The notes beneath the pieces were generated by a model, which saw nothing but the letters and a program-made list of their open reading frames with translations, made no database searches and had not been told where the DNA came from. From Seleniivibrio sp. (GTDB taxonomy: Bacteria; Chrysiogenota; Deferribacteres; Deferribacterales; Geovibrionaceae), in contig NZ_JAJOIL010000007.1 in the NCBI RefSeq assembly GCF_021209385.1, positions 47,552-111,551 on the forward strand: a stretch of 64,000 bases of DNA, read 5' to 3'. Position 1 is the first letter of the stretch; each line of letters opens with the position of its first letter. Positions 1 through 8,782 of the stretch are shown one piece after another. Both the position numbers and the translations under genes were made by a program.

Positions 1-3000
1 AAGGAGCTGTGTCAGTGGCTGGGCTATTATGCCGTATGCCATTGCGGTTGCTCCGGAGGTCTTTACGTCATAGTCCGATGCGGGCAGTGAAAACCCTGCC
101 ACCGAACCAAGATCACCTGCGGGAATTACAGCCAGATTGTCCTGCAATGTGTCCGAATATGAACCTGATATCTTAACCTGCGGAAAATAGTCCGCCTTTG
201 CGCCTGTAACTTTGCCATCAGCCTCGTCTATGCGAGCCTGTGCTATCTTTATGACGCGGCTGTTGTCCATTGCTGATTTAAGCGCCTGCTCCAGCGTCAT
301 GTTCACTGTTTCCGCATGCGCTGTGGAAACGATGAAGAACAATGCGAGAACTGCAACTGCCGGGCTTTTAACGCGTTTGCCCATGACGATGACATAAAGC
401 ACCGGAACAACCAGCAGTGTGAAGAACATGGAAAATATCAGCCCCACCGCCATAACGCTTGCGAGGGGACTCCAGAGTGTCGAGCCTGAAAGTATCATAG
501 GTATAACGCCTACCGCCGCCGCCATGGTCGTAAGGAAGATGGGGCGCAGTCTGCGCTGTCCCGCTTCCATTGCGGCAAGCTCAATGGGGTGTCCTTCCGC
601 TATCTTCTCTTTTATGTAATCCACCAGTATGATGGAGTTTCTGACAACTATACCGCTCAGGCTTATGACCCCCATGAAAGCGGTGAACCCGAACGGATTG
701 CCAGTTATGAACAGACCAAACATCGCACCAAGAATGGAGAGCGGTATGGACGACATGACTATGAGGGGTTCGCTGAAATTGCGGAATTGAACCAGCAAGA
801 CGATGAATATCGCCAGAAGGCTTATGCCCAAAGCACTTATCATCTGCGGCATTGTCTCTTCCTGATTGGAATTTTCACCGCCGTATGTCACTGTGTAGCC
901 TTCGGGCAGGTTCAGTTTTTCTATCTTCGGTCGTATCTCGTTCAGCATTGATGATGCGTAATGTCCCTTTTTGATGAAGGCGTTGACGGTTATCGTCCGC
1001 ACGCCGTTGCGCCGCACGAGACGGCTTGTCTGCCATTGGGGTTTGATGTCGGCAAAAGCCTTGACCGCTATGCCTTTTCCCGTTACTGACGATGCGACGT
1101 ATGAGTCCTCTATGTCGCCGAAGTTTTTGCGCTTATCTTCCGGCAGTCTGAATATGATGGGAATACTTCTGTCGCCTTCGTGGTATATGCTGATGGTCTG
1201 CCCGTCCAGCGCCGCATCCAATGTGCCTGACACTCCGTAGTTCGTAATTCCCAATCGATTAGCCAGCTCATTATTAACCTCAACGTCCACCATTCCGGAG
1301 TCGTTGAAATAGTTGGTGTGGATGTCTCTGCTGTAAGGCACCTCGCGCATGATAGCCATAACGTCGTTTGCCGCTTTTTTGAGGGTAGGGATGTCATAGC
1401 CTGATATCCGCACCTCTATGGGGGCTTCCATCTGCTGACCCTGCTGGAGTTCCTTCACAAGAACCAGTGCTTCGGGTGTCTCTTTGCCAAGCTTGGAGCT
1501 CAGTGAGCCGACCAGTTTTTTAGTCGCCTCAACAGATTCGGTGTTCACGATTATCTGCGCATAGGCAGTGTCGGGCTGCTGCGGGTTAACATTATAATAG
1601 AACCTCGGCGCGCTCTGACCTATAAAAGATGCGTAGTGCAGAACTCCTTTGGTGTCCTTTAAAGTGTTTTCTATGTGAGCAACTGTCGTGTCGGTGCTGT
1701 CGGTCTTTGTCCCCTGCGGCATCCAGATGTCTATGGTGAACTGATTGCGCTCCGCAGAGGGGAAGAATTCCTGCGGGATATGCATGTAAAGGTACAGACC
1801 GCAGACGAACGACAGGATACCGATGCCTACGGCAAAGGTTTTGTTTTTCATGAAAAACCGCATGTTATGCCCGTATGCCGTTTGCAGGAAGTCCAGCAGG
1901 CTGAATTTTTTCACTTTAGTTTCGCTATGCAGCCCTTTTTTGATAAAAAATCGGCAGATTATCGGCGTAAGCAGTGTCGCAACGATGAACGATGTGGAAA
2001 GGGCAATGGTAACTGTCAGCGGAAGCGCCCTGATGAACTCGCCCACGGAGCCTGTGAGTATCAGCATGGGGAGAAACGCGCAGATGATCGTCACGGTGGC
2101 TGTCAGGACGGGGATCAGCACCTCGCCCACGGCACGCCATCCGACCTCTTCGCCTGTTACCTTTCTGTCCAGCAGATCGACGTAGTTGTCTGCAATAACA
2201 ATCGCATCGTCAACCACAATTCCAAGCACCAGAATCAGCGATGCTATGGACACCTGATGCAGCTCTATGCCGAAAAAGTTCATCACGGCAAGGGTAGCAA
2301 GGAGCGTGACGGGAATTGCCAGAGCCGCGATCACCGCCACCCTTATCGGGAGCAGAATAATTGTGACTATTATTACCGATGCTATCGCCAGCAGAAATTC
2401 ATGGGTGAGCGATTCCATCCTGTCGGAAACCACCTGCGGCTGGTTAGCTATCATGTCGAGTTTTATGTCAGGCGGCAGTATATTGTTAATCCTTGTGAAA
2501 ACGCCAGAAAGACTCTCGCCGAGCTGTACTATGTTGTTTCCTTTCTGCATCTCAACTGAAATTATGATACTCGGCTTTCCGTCGTAACGAACCTTGAAGT
2601 CGGAATCTTCATATGTTCTTGTCACATCGGCGATATCCCGCACATATAGCGGCTGTCCCGTCTGTGAAACGTTTATCAGTGTATTCCGTATGTCGTCCAG
2701 CGATGAGTATTCGCCTGTGGTCTTGACAGGTATGGACGTTGTATCCGTGTCCAGAGTTCCCGCACCGCCGGTGACATTTCGCGCCTGTATGGTCTGAATC
2801 ATTCCTGCCGGGGTGACGGAGAACTGAGCCATCCTTTTCAGATCGCCCTTAATCTGTATCTGTTCCTCTTTTTCGCCGTAAAGCGCCAGTTTGCCCACTT
2901 CGCGCACGGTACGCATCTCGTCCTCTATCCTTTCGGCGTAGTCCTTAAGCTGTGTGTATGTGTAGTTATCACCATGCACCGCGAGAAGCATCGCCACTGT

Positions 3001-3414
3001 GTCGCCGAAGTCAGAAACCACCATGACACCGCGAACGCCTCTGGGAAGTTCTGTGTACGAAGTTTCGTTCATTTCGTGGCGCAGTTTTGCCCAGAAAAGG
3101 TCTGCATCCTTCACACTGTCTTCGAGTTCAACGTTTATTATCGCTATGCCGGGTCTGCTGGTGGAATAAGTCCTGCTTTTGTATACTTCCTGATATTTGA
3201 AGATATGCCTTTCAAGCACCTTTGTGACCTGTTTTTCCACCTCTTCTGTGGTTGCGCCCGGATAGGACGCCATTACAAGTCCTGTGCGGATAGTTATTGA
3301 AGGGTCTTCCGTCTTCGGCATGGTGAAGAAGGCATGAAGCCCGACGGCAAGCATAAGAAGCGCCATGAAAATGGCGACTGCGGGGTATTTCTGCGAAGCT
3401 TTTACAAGATTCAT
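1..3414 (-). CDS. RND multidrug efflux permease fused in frame to a TolC-like outer-membrane factor (incomplete at window edge)
   Basis: The frame opens at ATG 3414, 10 nt after the adaptor gene, and stays open to base 1 (1138 codons, no stop), so the C-terminus lies outside the window. Residues 1 to about 1015 are a full-length HAE-type RND pump: first transmembrane helix at the N-terminus, the proton-relay pair D402/D403 in GIVVDDAIVIAD, and a TM10 segment GIVVRNSIILVDY with Arg where AcrB has Lys940. After the last helix the chain runs through GKRVKS, a hydrophobic stretch and STAHA-E (residues 1011-1035), which reads as a classical signal peptide, then into TolC-family N-terminal sequence (TVNMTLEQALKSA). 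The expected role is proton-driven drug or solvent efflux. I checked codon by codon that the pump and channel share one frame across the junction. The family calls rest on motifs and should be sound; how the fused chain is processed is inference. Confidence 0.9.
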   Translation of the reverse strand, partial: MNLVKASQKYPAVAIFMALLMLAVGLHAFFTMPKTEDPSITIRTGLVMASYPGATTEEVEKQVTKVLERHIFKYQEVYKSRTYSTSRPGIAIINVELEDSVKDADLFWAKLRHEMNETSYTELPRGVRGVMVVSDFGDTVAMLLAVHGDNYTYTQLKDYAERIEDEMRTVREVGKLALYGEKEEQIQIKGDLKRMAQFSVTPAGMIQTIQARNVTGGAGTLDTDTTSIPVKTTGEYSSLDDIRNTLINVSQTGQPLYVRDIADVTRTYEDSDFKVRYDGKPSIIISVEMQKGNNIVQLGESLSGVFTRINNILPPDIKLDMIANQPQVVSDRMESLTHEFLLAIASVIIVTIILLPIRVAVIAALAIPVTLLATLAVMNFFGIELHQVSIASLILVLGIVVDDAIVIADNYVDLLDRKVTGEEVGWRAVGEVLIPVLTATVTIICAFLPMLILTGSVGEFIRALPLTVTIALSTSFIVATLLTPIICRFFIKKGLHSETKVKKFSLLDFLQTAYGHNMRFFMKNKTFAVGIGILSFVCGLYLYMHIPQEFFPSAERNQFTIDIWMPQGTKTDSTDTTVAHIENTLKDTKGVLHYASFIGQSAPRFYYNVNPQQPDTAYAQIIVNTESVEATKKLVGSLSSKLGKETPEALVLVKELQQGQQMEAPIEVRISGYDIPTLKKAANDVMAIMREVPYSRDIHTNYFNDSGMVDVEVNNELANRLGITNYGVSGTLDAALDGQTISIYHEGDRSIPIIFRLPEDKRKNFGDIEDSYVASSVTGKGIAVKAFADIKPQWQTSRLVRRNGVRTITVNAFIKKGHYASSMLNEIRPKIEKLNLPEGYTVTYGGENSNQEETMPQMISALGISLLAIFIVLLVQFRNFSEPLIVMSSIPLSILGAMFGLFITGNPFGFTAFMGVISLSGIVVRNSIILVDYIKEKIAEGHPIELAAMEAGQRRLRPIFLTTMAAAVGVIPMILSGSTLWSPLASVMAVGLIFSMFFTLLVVPVLYVIVMGKRVKSPAVAVLALFFIVSTAHAETVNMTLEQALKSAMDNSRVIKIAQARIDEADGKVTGAKADYFPQVKISGSYSDTLQDNLAVIPAGDLGSVAGFSLPASDYDVKTSGATAMAYGIIAQPLTQLL
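313..384 (-). other. internal signal-peptide-like junction between pump and channel
   Basis: Codons 1011-1034 of the pump-channel frame begin with Met-Gly-Lys-Arg, continue through about 11 hydrophobic residues and end in AHA just before Glu1035. This is the n-, h-, c-region layout of a type I signal peptide. An in-frame ATG sits at 384, but no convincing Shine-Dalgarno sequence precedes it. Either signal peptidase releases the channel from a fused precursor, or the channel is also translated from the internal ATG. Confidence 0.7.
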
Positions 3415-3424
3415 GAGAAAACCC

Positions 3425-4615
3425 CTATTTGACAGGGCTGACATCCAGCCCGTCAGAAAGTTTGTTCTGTCCGGCGGTGACTATCAATTCGTCGCCTTTC
3501 AGTCCCGATCTTATTATTGTTTGCTGTCCGTATACGGAGCCTGTTTCAACCTGTTTGGAGTATGCTTTCTTTTTATCGGGGAAATAGACGTATACGATGG
3601 TTGCGCCCTGCGGGTCTCGCAGAACTGATTCAACAGGCACCGTCAGCGCCTTTACCGGCTGTTTAGTATCTATTGATATCTCCGCAACCATTCCCAGACG
3701 GATCGCATGATCCGGGTTCGGCACGGTTATTCTTGTCATGTAGGTTCTGGTGGCGGGATCAGCAGAAACGTTTATCACCCTTACGGTTCCGGTGAATTTT
3801 CTGTCGGGCATGGCGGGGACGGAAACGTCAGCCGTCTGCCCTGTGGCGGCGAAGCGGATGTCTGTTTCAGCTATGCCCGCGTTGACCTCCACCGGGTCGA
3901 GGGGGGATATCTCGAATACGGGATAGCCTGCCTGTATGGTTTCGCCGGCTTCACAGAGGCGCTTTGTCACAAATCCGCTGACGGGCGCTTTTAACACAGT
4001 GTCGTTCAGAGCTTTTTCCGCGAGCTTAACATATGCCGCTGCCTGTTCGTATCCTGCCTTAGCCTGTGCCTTGTCTTCGGGCTGTGCGCCTGTCTGAGCC
4101 ATTTCATACTGTTGCTTTGCTGATTCGTATGCCGCTTTGAATTTTTCAAAATCGTTAGGGGCGAGGCTCTTATTGTCATATAGCATTTTCATGCGTCTGT
4201 ATTCGTCCGACGCTCTGTCATATGCTATTTTTGCCTGTTCGAGCTGTTCCGCACGGGCAGGGGATTTCGCCTTCATGTAGGCGGCGTTCGCCATGTCAGC
4301 CGACGCCTTGGCTTTGTCCAGATTGCTTCTGTAGTCTGTGTTGTCAAGCTCCGCAAGCACCTGACCCGCCTGAACGTAGTCACCCTCTCTGGGGATGGAT
4401 TTGACGACCCGTCCGCTGACGAGGAACGAAACCTTTGACGGGTTGTCCTGCGCCGTGATAACGCCGGATGCTGTTATTTTATATGTATCGTCGATGCGCT
4501 TTACCTGTGAAACCTTAACGGGTATCGGTTCGCGTTTCGGCTGTTCCTCTTTGCCTTTGCAGCCGACAAGTGAAATAATGAAAATTGCAATTAAAAAATA
4601 TCCGATATTCTTCAT
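3425..4615 (-). CDS. RND periplasmic adaptor (membrane fusion) lipoprotein
   Basis: This 396-residue protein is the HlyD/AcrA-type adaptor of the adjacent pump. It begins with a lipoprotein signal ending in the lipobox LVGC (Cys19), so it should be anchored in the inner membrane facing the periplasm. It has the usual order: barrel-sandwich half (SGRVVKSIPREGDYVQAGQ), a long helical hairpin rich in Ala, Lys and Glu (about residues 95-200), the second lipoyl half (APVSGFVTKRLCEAGETI), then the beta-barrel and membrane-proximal domains. Its ATG overlaps the tetR stop (ATGA) and its stop lies 10 nt before the pump start, so the three genes form one operon. Confidence 0.93.
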   Translation of the reverse strand: MKNIGYFLIAIFIISLVGCKGKEEQPKREPIPVKVSQVKRIDDTYKITASGVITAQDNPSKVSFLVSGRVVKSIPREGDYVQAGQVLAELDNTDYRSNLDKAKASADMANAAYMKAKSPARAEQLEQAKIAYDRASDEYRRMKMLYDNKSLAPNDFEKFKAAYESAKQQYEMAQTGAQPEDKAQAKAGYEQAAAYVKLAEKALNDTVLKAPVSGFVTKRLCEAGETIQAGYPVFEISPLDPVEVNAGIAETDIRFAATGQTADVSVPAMPDRKFTGTVRVINVSADPATRTYMTRITVPNPDHAIRLGMVAEISIDTKQPVKALTVPVESVLRDPQGATIVYVYFPDKKKAYSKQVETGSVYGQQTIIRSGLKGDELIVTAGQNKLSDGLDVSPVK

Positions 4616-5208
4616 TTGCCGCTCCCTGTGAATCCTTTAATAAGTGTGTCTATAGCTAAGTTTATCAATTTATCCGGTTGTTCCCACGGGAAATTGCGAT
4701 TTTGTATAAGGTTTGAAACTATGCCGTGCATGGAACTCCACATAACCTGAACGCCTGCTTCAGGTTCTCCGGATATCTGCGAAGCTATGTTAAGCACTGT
4801 TCCGTATGCCCTCATTCCGTTTGTTCCGCTTTCCAGAAAACGGAAAAAAGATTTTTCGCTGCGCGGGGTCATGAAGGCAATTGTGTAACTGTCCTGATTT
4901 TCCAGACCGAATTTTGCATAGGTTAGCATGCACCTTTTAAGATTCTCTTCCGGCGTATTGTTTTCGTCAACTGCGGCGGCGATCAATCCGGCAACCTGAG
5001 CGAATATTTCGTCGCATACACAGAAGATGATCTCGTCTTTACTTTTGAAATATGTGTATATCGCGGTGGGGGAGTAATCTATCTCCGCCGCTATGCGACG
5101 CATGGAAAGACTGGCTATACCGTCTTTCAGAATGGTTTTGCGGGCAACGGACAATATCTTTTCCCTTAGCGGCTTATTTACGTTCTGCTTTCTTTTTTTC
5201 GCATACAT
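4612..5208 (-). CDS. TetR-family transcriptional regulator of the efflux operon
   Basis: The 198-residue protein has the TetR N-terminal helix-turn-helix (about residues 12-60: ILSVARKTILKDG then SMRRIAAEIDYSPTAIYTYF) followed by a ligand-binding C-terminal domain typical of AcrR-like efflux repressors. GAGGT precedes the ATG at 5208. It is the first gene of the tetR-adaptor-pump operon, and a 27-bp palindrome lies directly upstream, so it most likely represses its own operon until an efflux substrate binds. The inducer cannot be told from sequence. Confidence 0.92.
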   Translation of the reverse strand: MYAKKRKQNVNKPLREKILSVARKTILKDGIASLSMRRIAAEIDYSPTAIYTYFKSKDEIIFCVCDEIFAQVAGLIAAAVDENNTPEENLKRCMLTYAKFGLENQDSYTIAFMTPRSEKSFFRFLESGTNGMRAYGTVLNIASQISGEPEAGVQVMWSSMHGIVSNLIQNRNFPWEQPDKLINLAIDTLIKGFTGSGK

Positions 5209-5225
5209 ATCAGAACCTCACTTGG

Positions 5226-5252
5226 TTAACACTGTTAAGTTAACAGTGTTAA
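5226..5252. promoter_or_regulatory. nested palindromic operator upstream of tetR
   Basis: TTAACACTGTTAA is followed by one G and then its exact reverse complement, giving a perfect 27-bp inverted repeat. Each 13-nt half is itself palindromic around its central base, so two overlapping smaller dyads are nested in the large one. The site is 18 nt upstream of the tetR start codon, the usual place for a TetR autoregulatory operator. Confidence 0.75.
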
Positions 5253-5298
5253 GTTAGCTCGTAAAGAAAAAACCGTCAATAGGGAAATAGGAAAAAAA

Positions 5299-6981
5299 TC
5301 AGTTAACGGCGGGAAGTATTATCTCGAAATCAGCGCCCAGAGAGGTGTTAGTGACAGTTATTGTTCCGTTCATGTGGTTATGAATGATAAGCTTTGCCAG
5401 ATAGAGTCCCAGACCTGTACCTTTTCCTTCTTCTTTTGTGGTGAAGTACGGATTGAATATATGTGGTTTGACCTCTTCTTTTATACCGCCTCCGGTGTCC
5501 TCGATGTTTATGGTCACATGGGTTCCGGTCTTGTTTATCCTGACATGGATATATCCTTCGGTCTGGTAGCCGGCATTTATCCGCTCCTCTATGGCGAATA
5601 TGGAGTTATACACCAGATTGGTTATAACCTGTTTAAACTCTCCTCTGAACCCTTTCACAACTGTTTCGTTGTTATGTGAGCTTGGTATATCTGCAATGCT
5701 TGCGTTTTCGATGACTCTGGTGGGACTTGAATATGATACGAAAGGTTTAATGTTTTTCGCCAGCATCTGTATCTCCACCAGACGCAGAAGGCTGATTACC
5801 TCGTTGCTTACGTCGAATTCGCTCTCTTTGTCGTCAGGTTTAAAGAACGTTCTGAAATCGTCAATGGTTGACGACAGATAGTCCAGAGTGTTCATCTGTT
5901 TTTCTTCAAACTCGGCTATCTCTTCTTCAGTCAGTGTGTTTTCGCGGAAACTGTCGGCTATGTTCTGGGTGCGCAGACCGATTATATTAAGCGGCTGACG
6001 CCACTGGTGGGCGATGGCGTTTATCATCATGCCCATATCCGCAAGTTTCTTTTGCTCAAAGATTATTTCCTGCTGTTTGCGAACGAAGGCGACTTCTTCC
6101 TCAACTCTGTTTTTAAGTTTATTGTTAAGCTCTTTCAGTTCATTTTCCAGCTTTTTTATCTTGGTTATATCCTTAGAAACGTTAAGAAGAACCCTTTTGC
6201 CTTTATATTCGTGTATGCTGGCGGACATGATCCCGTGAACTATTGTTCCGTTTTTGCTTATAAAATCAGCTTCAAAATTGTGGCAATACCCGTATTTTTT
6301 GACGGTTTCGATAAGATACTGTCTTGCCTCAGGATTTTTCCAGATGTTGAGATCGAGTGAGGATTTGCCGATAACCTCTTCGGGAGTGTAGCCCATTATC
6401 GCAGTAAATCCGTTATTGATTTGTATGTAAATGCCGGTTTCTATGTCGTTAAGGTTAATAGCATCCTGACTGGTTTTGAAGGCATTTATGAACATCTCTT
6501 CGTTCTGGCGAGCCAGCTCTTTGGATTTTTGCAGTTCTTCTACCTTTTTTGAAAGTGCCGCTGTTTTTTCATCGACCGCTTTCAAAAGAGTTCTTTCAAG
6601 CTGCGTCTTCTCAGAGATGTCGAATATGTAGTTGACCGAGAACTCAACGTCGTTGATTTTGTGATAGCCGGAGATGATTTCAACTTCGATCTCTGCACCG
6701 TTTTTATTTCTGTGTCTGGTGGTGAACCTGTTCACCATTTTGGTGCGCAGGTACCTTATGAATTCCCCGACCTCTTCTGTGGAGTGTGCCGAATCAATGA
6801 AACTGACATGCTTGCCTTTAAGCTCATCTTCGGTATAGCCCAGATAGTTGGTTACGGCATCATTGATTTTGAGAATACAACCGCTGGCATCCACCCAGAA
6901 AACAGGAAGATATGGGTTAGATTGAAGAGCTTCAAAATACAGTTTACGGAACTCGTCGTTGTTCTCTATTCTGTTTTTCAC
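5299..6981 (-). CDS. PAS-PAS sensor histidine kinase, cytoplasmic, orphan
   Basis: This 560-residue kinase starts at a GTG preceded by GAGTGA. It has no membrane segment. The order is PAS 1 (about residues 15-130, FWVDASGCILKINDAV), a coiled coil (about 130-165), PAS 2 (about 165-280, NDIETGIYIQINNGF), a second coiled coil, then the phospho-acceptor box AHQWRQPLN with His325. The ATPase domain carries the N-box (NLVYNSIFAIE), DTGGGI and GTGLGLYL. The HQWRQPL H-box is a recognised bacterial subgroup. No response regulator is adjacent. It lies upstream of the TetR efflux operon on the same strand, but the operator in between suggests separate transcription. The signal is unknown. Confidence 0.92.
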   Translation of the reverse strand: MKNRIENNDEFRKLYFEALQSNPYLPVFWVDASGCILKINDAVTNYLGYTEDELKGKHVSFIDSAHSTEEVGEFIRYLRTKMVNRFTTRHRNKNGAEIEVEIISGYHKINDVEFSVNYIFDISEKTQLERTLLKAVDEKTAALSKKVEELQKSKELARQNEEMFINAFKTSQDAINLNDIETGIYIQINNGFTAIMGYTPEEVIGKSSLDLNIWKNPEARQYLIETVKKYGYCHNFEADFISKNGTIVHGIMSASIHEYKGKRVLLNVSKDITKIKKLENELKELNNKLKNRVEEEVAFVRKQQEIIFEQKKLADMGMMINAIAHQWRQPLNIIGLRTQNIADSFRENTLTEEEIAEFEEKQMNTLDYLSSTIDDFRTFFKPDDKESEFDVSNEVISLLRLVEIQMLAKNIKPFVSYSSPTRVIENASIADIPSSHNNETVVKGFRGEFKQVITNLVYNSIFAIEERINAGYQTEGYIHVRINKTGTHVTINIEDTGGGIKEEVKPHIFNPYFTTKEEGKGTGLGLYLAKLIIHNHMNGTITVTNTSLGADFEIILPAVN

Positions 6982-7063
6982 AAATCACTCTGTATGGATG
7001 AATATATGAGTATTATATATCAAATTCACAAATATCACAACAAAGCGATTTTTATGTTATTAC

Positions 7064-8107
7064 TCATCGTGTCTGTTCAAATTTTGATACTCTCTCAGTG
7101 GGATAGAAAGCGTGCAAAAGTTCTGAGGCGTAAGGTGTTATTCTGTTTTTCGGGTCTTCCGTGTATCTTTCAAACCAGAGACCTGCGACTTTATTTTTAC
7201 CCTCATGCACTTTTTTGCTGTTTCTGTCCGCGTATCTTTCGCATAGTTCAGCAAGGCAGGGAAGCTTTTCATATTCAGCCTTAACAGCTTCTTTTCTGGT
7301 TTCAACCACTTCTGAGCAGTCTGCGGAAAGGATGCTTTTAATATTTTCAGGCTCAAAATAGACGAACATGCCTATGTTGTCGGGATTCTTTTCATCGCAT
7401 GACGCAAGCCTGTCCGCCCACTGCCTTTCTGAAAGAAGTTCCTCCGGCATCATATAGCGCATTACGCCTGCCGGAATCTGCTTAACGTCGTTTTCATCTA
7501 TCCTGATATCCTCCAGTTCACGGGCGTTGCCTCTGAAATGGAGCGGATAAACGCTTCTTCTCTGGGGTTTACCTATGGCGTCCAGATCGTCGCAGAGCTG
7601 TTCTATGCTGTTGATATTCTCTTTTGTTATGAAAATCCGCTGTTCAACGTTCAGTCCCAAAGCGAAAGCAGCCCTCTGTGCGCCGAGCAGATATTCCAGA
7701 TCGCCTTTGCGTCTGTTCATTGCGTCGTGGAACTGTGCGGTTCCGCTCATTGAGAAGATTACCTTCTTAAGTCCAAGTTCCTTGCGCTGCGCCAGCCAGT
7801 CGAACATCTCCGCTTCGTTTCTCATTTTCATGCCGCCCATGAGCAGGCTGTCAGAGAGTTTTCCGCATTTTCTGGTCATTTCCAGATACCATTTGTACTG
7901 GTCTATAGTCAGGTCATAGTTGCTGGCAAGCTCAAAACCTATAGCCATTCCGTTCTGATTGCCCCATTTTACATATTTTTCAACTGTTTGTGTGTAGTCT
8001 TCCCATTGAAGACCTGGCTGTGACTGGTCGCCCTGAAGGCAATATCTGCACCTGTGGGCGCATTTTGTAACTCTTCCCCAGACAGTTATCCTTTTAATAT
8101 TTGTCAT
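7064..8107 (-). CDS. radical SAM protein of unknown function
   Basis: I start the 347-residue protein at ATG 8107, behind a GGGGG ribosome site, because the longer frame to 8284 adds sequence with no family character. The cluster motif is near the N-terminus as CAHRCRYC (CX3CX2C), the standard radical SAM spacing, so it should bind a [4Fe-4S] cluster and S-adenosylmethionine. The following region (IGFELASNYDLTIDQYK, LLMGGMKMRNEAEMF) looks like the beginning of the radical SAM barrel. I see no extra Cys-rich SPASM domain. It stands alone, divergent from the Rrf2 gene across about 210 nt. Substrate unknown. Confidence 0.85.
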   Translation of the reverse strand: MTNIKRITVWGRVTKCAHRCRYCLQGDQSQPGLQWEDYTQTVEKYVKWGNQNGMAIGFELASNYDLTIDQYKWYLEMTRKCGKLSDSLLMGGMKMRNEAEMFDWLAQRKELGLKKVIFSMSGTAQFHDAMNRRKGDLEYLLGAQRAAFALGLNVEQRIFITKENINSIEQLCDDLDAIGKPQRRSVYPLHFRGNARELEDIRIDENDVKQIPAGVMRYMMPEELLSERQWADRLASCDEKNPDNIGMFVYFEPENIKSILSADCSEVVETRKEAVKAEYEKLPCLAELCERYADRNSKKVHEGKNKVAGLWFERYTEDPKNRITPYASELLHAFYPTERVSKFEQTR

Positions 8108-8262
8108 GTTAATTTTCCCCCGTTGTCGTACATCTTGCCGCCGTTTCATTGCCGCGTCAAGTACCTGCGGATATTCAATAACGCCGCAATAATGTGACTG
8201 TCGGAATACAGCCGCAAAATGGCATTTGAACAATAACGCATATAATTGCAGTCCTTTTCCTG

Positions 8263-8308
8263 TTGAATATTCTACATAATACATATATCTTGTTGACTGA
8301 AAAGTTAA
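8263..8308 (+). promoter_or_regulatory. rrf2 promoter with overlapping inverted repeat
   Basis: TTGAAT (8263-8268), a 17-nt spacer and TATCTT (8286-8291) form a plausible sigma-70 promoter. Just downstream, across the expected start point, TTGACT-GAAA-AGTTAA (8293-8308) is an inverted repeat with one mismatch. The position suits autorepression by the encoded Rrf2 protein. This is inference from position only. Confidence 0.4.
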
Positions 8309-8320
8309 AGGACGGGCAAT

Positions 8321-8782
8321 ATGTTCTCAATGAAAACGGTATACGGACTTAAAGCATTACAATTTCTGGCATCAAAGGGTGCCGGCGAGCATGTTCTCAT
8401 CTCCGAGATAGCCGAGCACGAAAAGATACCGAAAAAATTCCTTGAGACCATCCTGCTCACCCTGAAAAACGAAGGACTGCTCACCAGCAAAATAGGAAAA
8501 GGCGGCGGTTATCAGCTTGCTTTTCCTCCGTCGTCCGTTACTATGGAACGTATAGTTTCAGCTCTGGAAGGTCCTCTGGCACTTGTCCCCTGTGTTTATG
8601 AGGAGACAGGTTCCAAGTGCGAATACTGCGACGACAGCTCTATCTGCGGTGTCCGCCTTGTCATGTCCGAGCTTACGGACGAATTCATCGCCTCTCTGCG
8701 CGGCAAAACTCTGCAGGATATGCAGACCATGACCGACGAGGCGATCCAGAACTCAAACGGTCTGATAAACTACACTATTTGA
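8321..8782 (+). CDS. Rrf2/IscR-family transcriptional regulator
   Basis: The 153-residue protein has the Rrf2 winged helix at its N-terminus (MKTVYGLKALQFLASKGAGE, then HEKIPKKFLETILLTLKNEG and the wing KGGGYQLAFP). A cysteine group follows at about residues 90-109: Cys-9aa-Cys-2aa-Cys-5aa-Cys, positioned like the Fe-S ligands of IscR/NsrR but spaced differently. It probably senses Fe-S status, cysteine supply or a redox/NO signal. AAAGGACGG precedes the ATG. The nearby cysteine desulfurase-mnmA pair and the sulfur operon are natural target candidates, though no shared operator was found. Its 3' end overlaps the convergent gene by 8 nt. Confidence 0.88.
   Translation: MFSMKTVYGLKALQFLASKGAGEHVLISEIAEHEKIPKKFLETILLTLKNEGLLTSKIGKGGGYQLAFPPSSVTMERIVSALEGPLALVPCVYEETGSKCEYCDDSSICGVRLVMSELTDEFIASLRGKTLQDMQTMTDEAIQNSNGLINYTI

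Noticed and set aside
1675..2559. Long plus-strand open frame (294 codons) opposite the RND pump gene
   Set aside because: It is antisense to the pump, has a low-complexity composition (many His, Gln, Arg, Cys) with no recognisable domain, and is explained by the codon pattern of the real gene.
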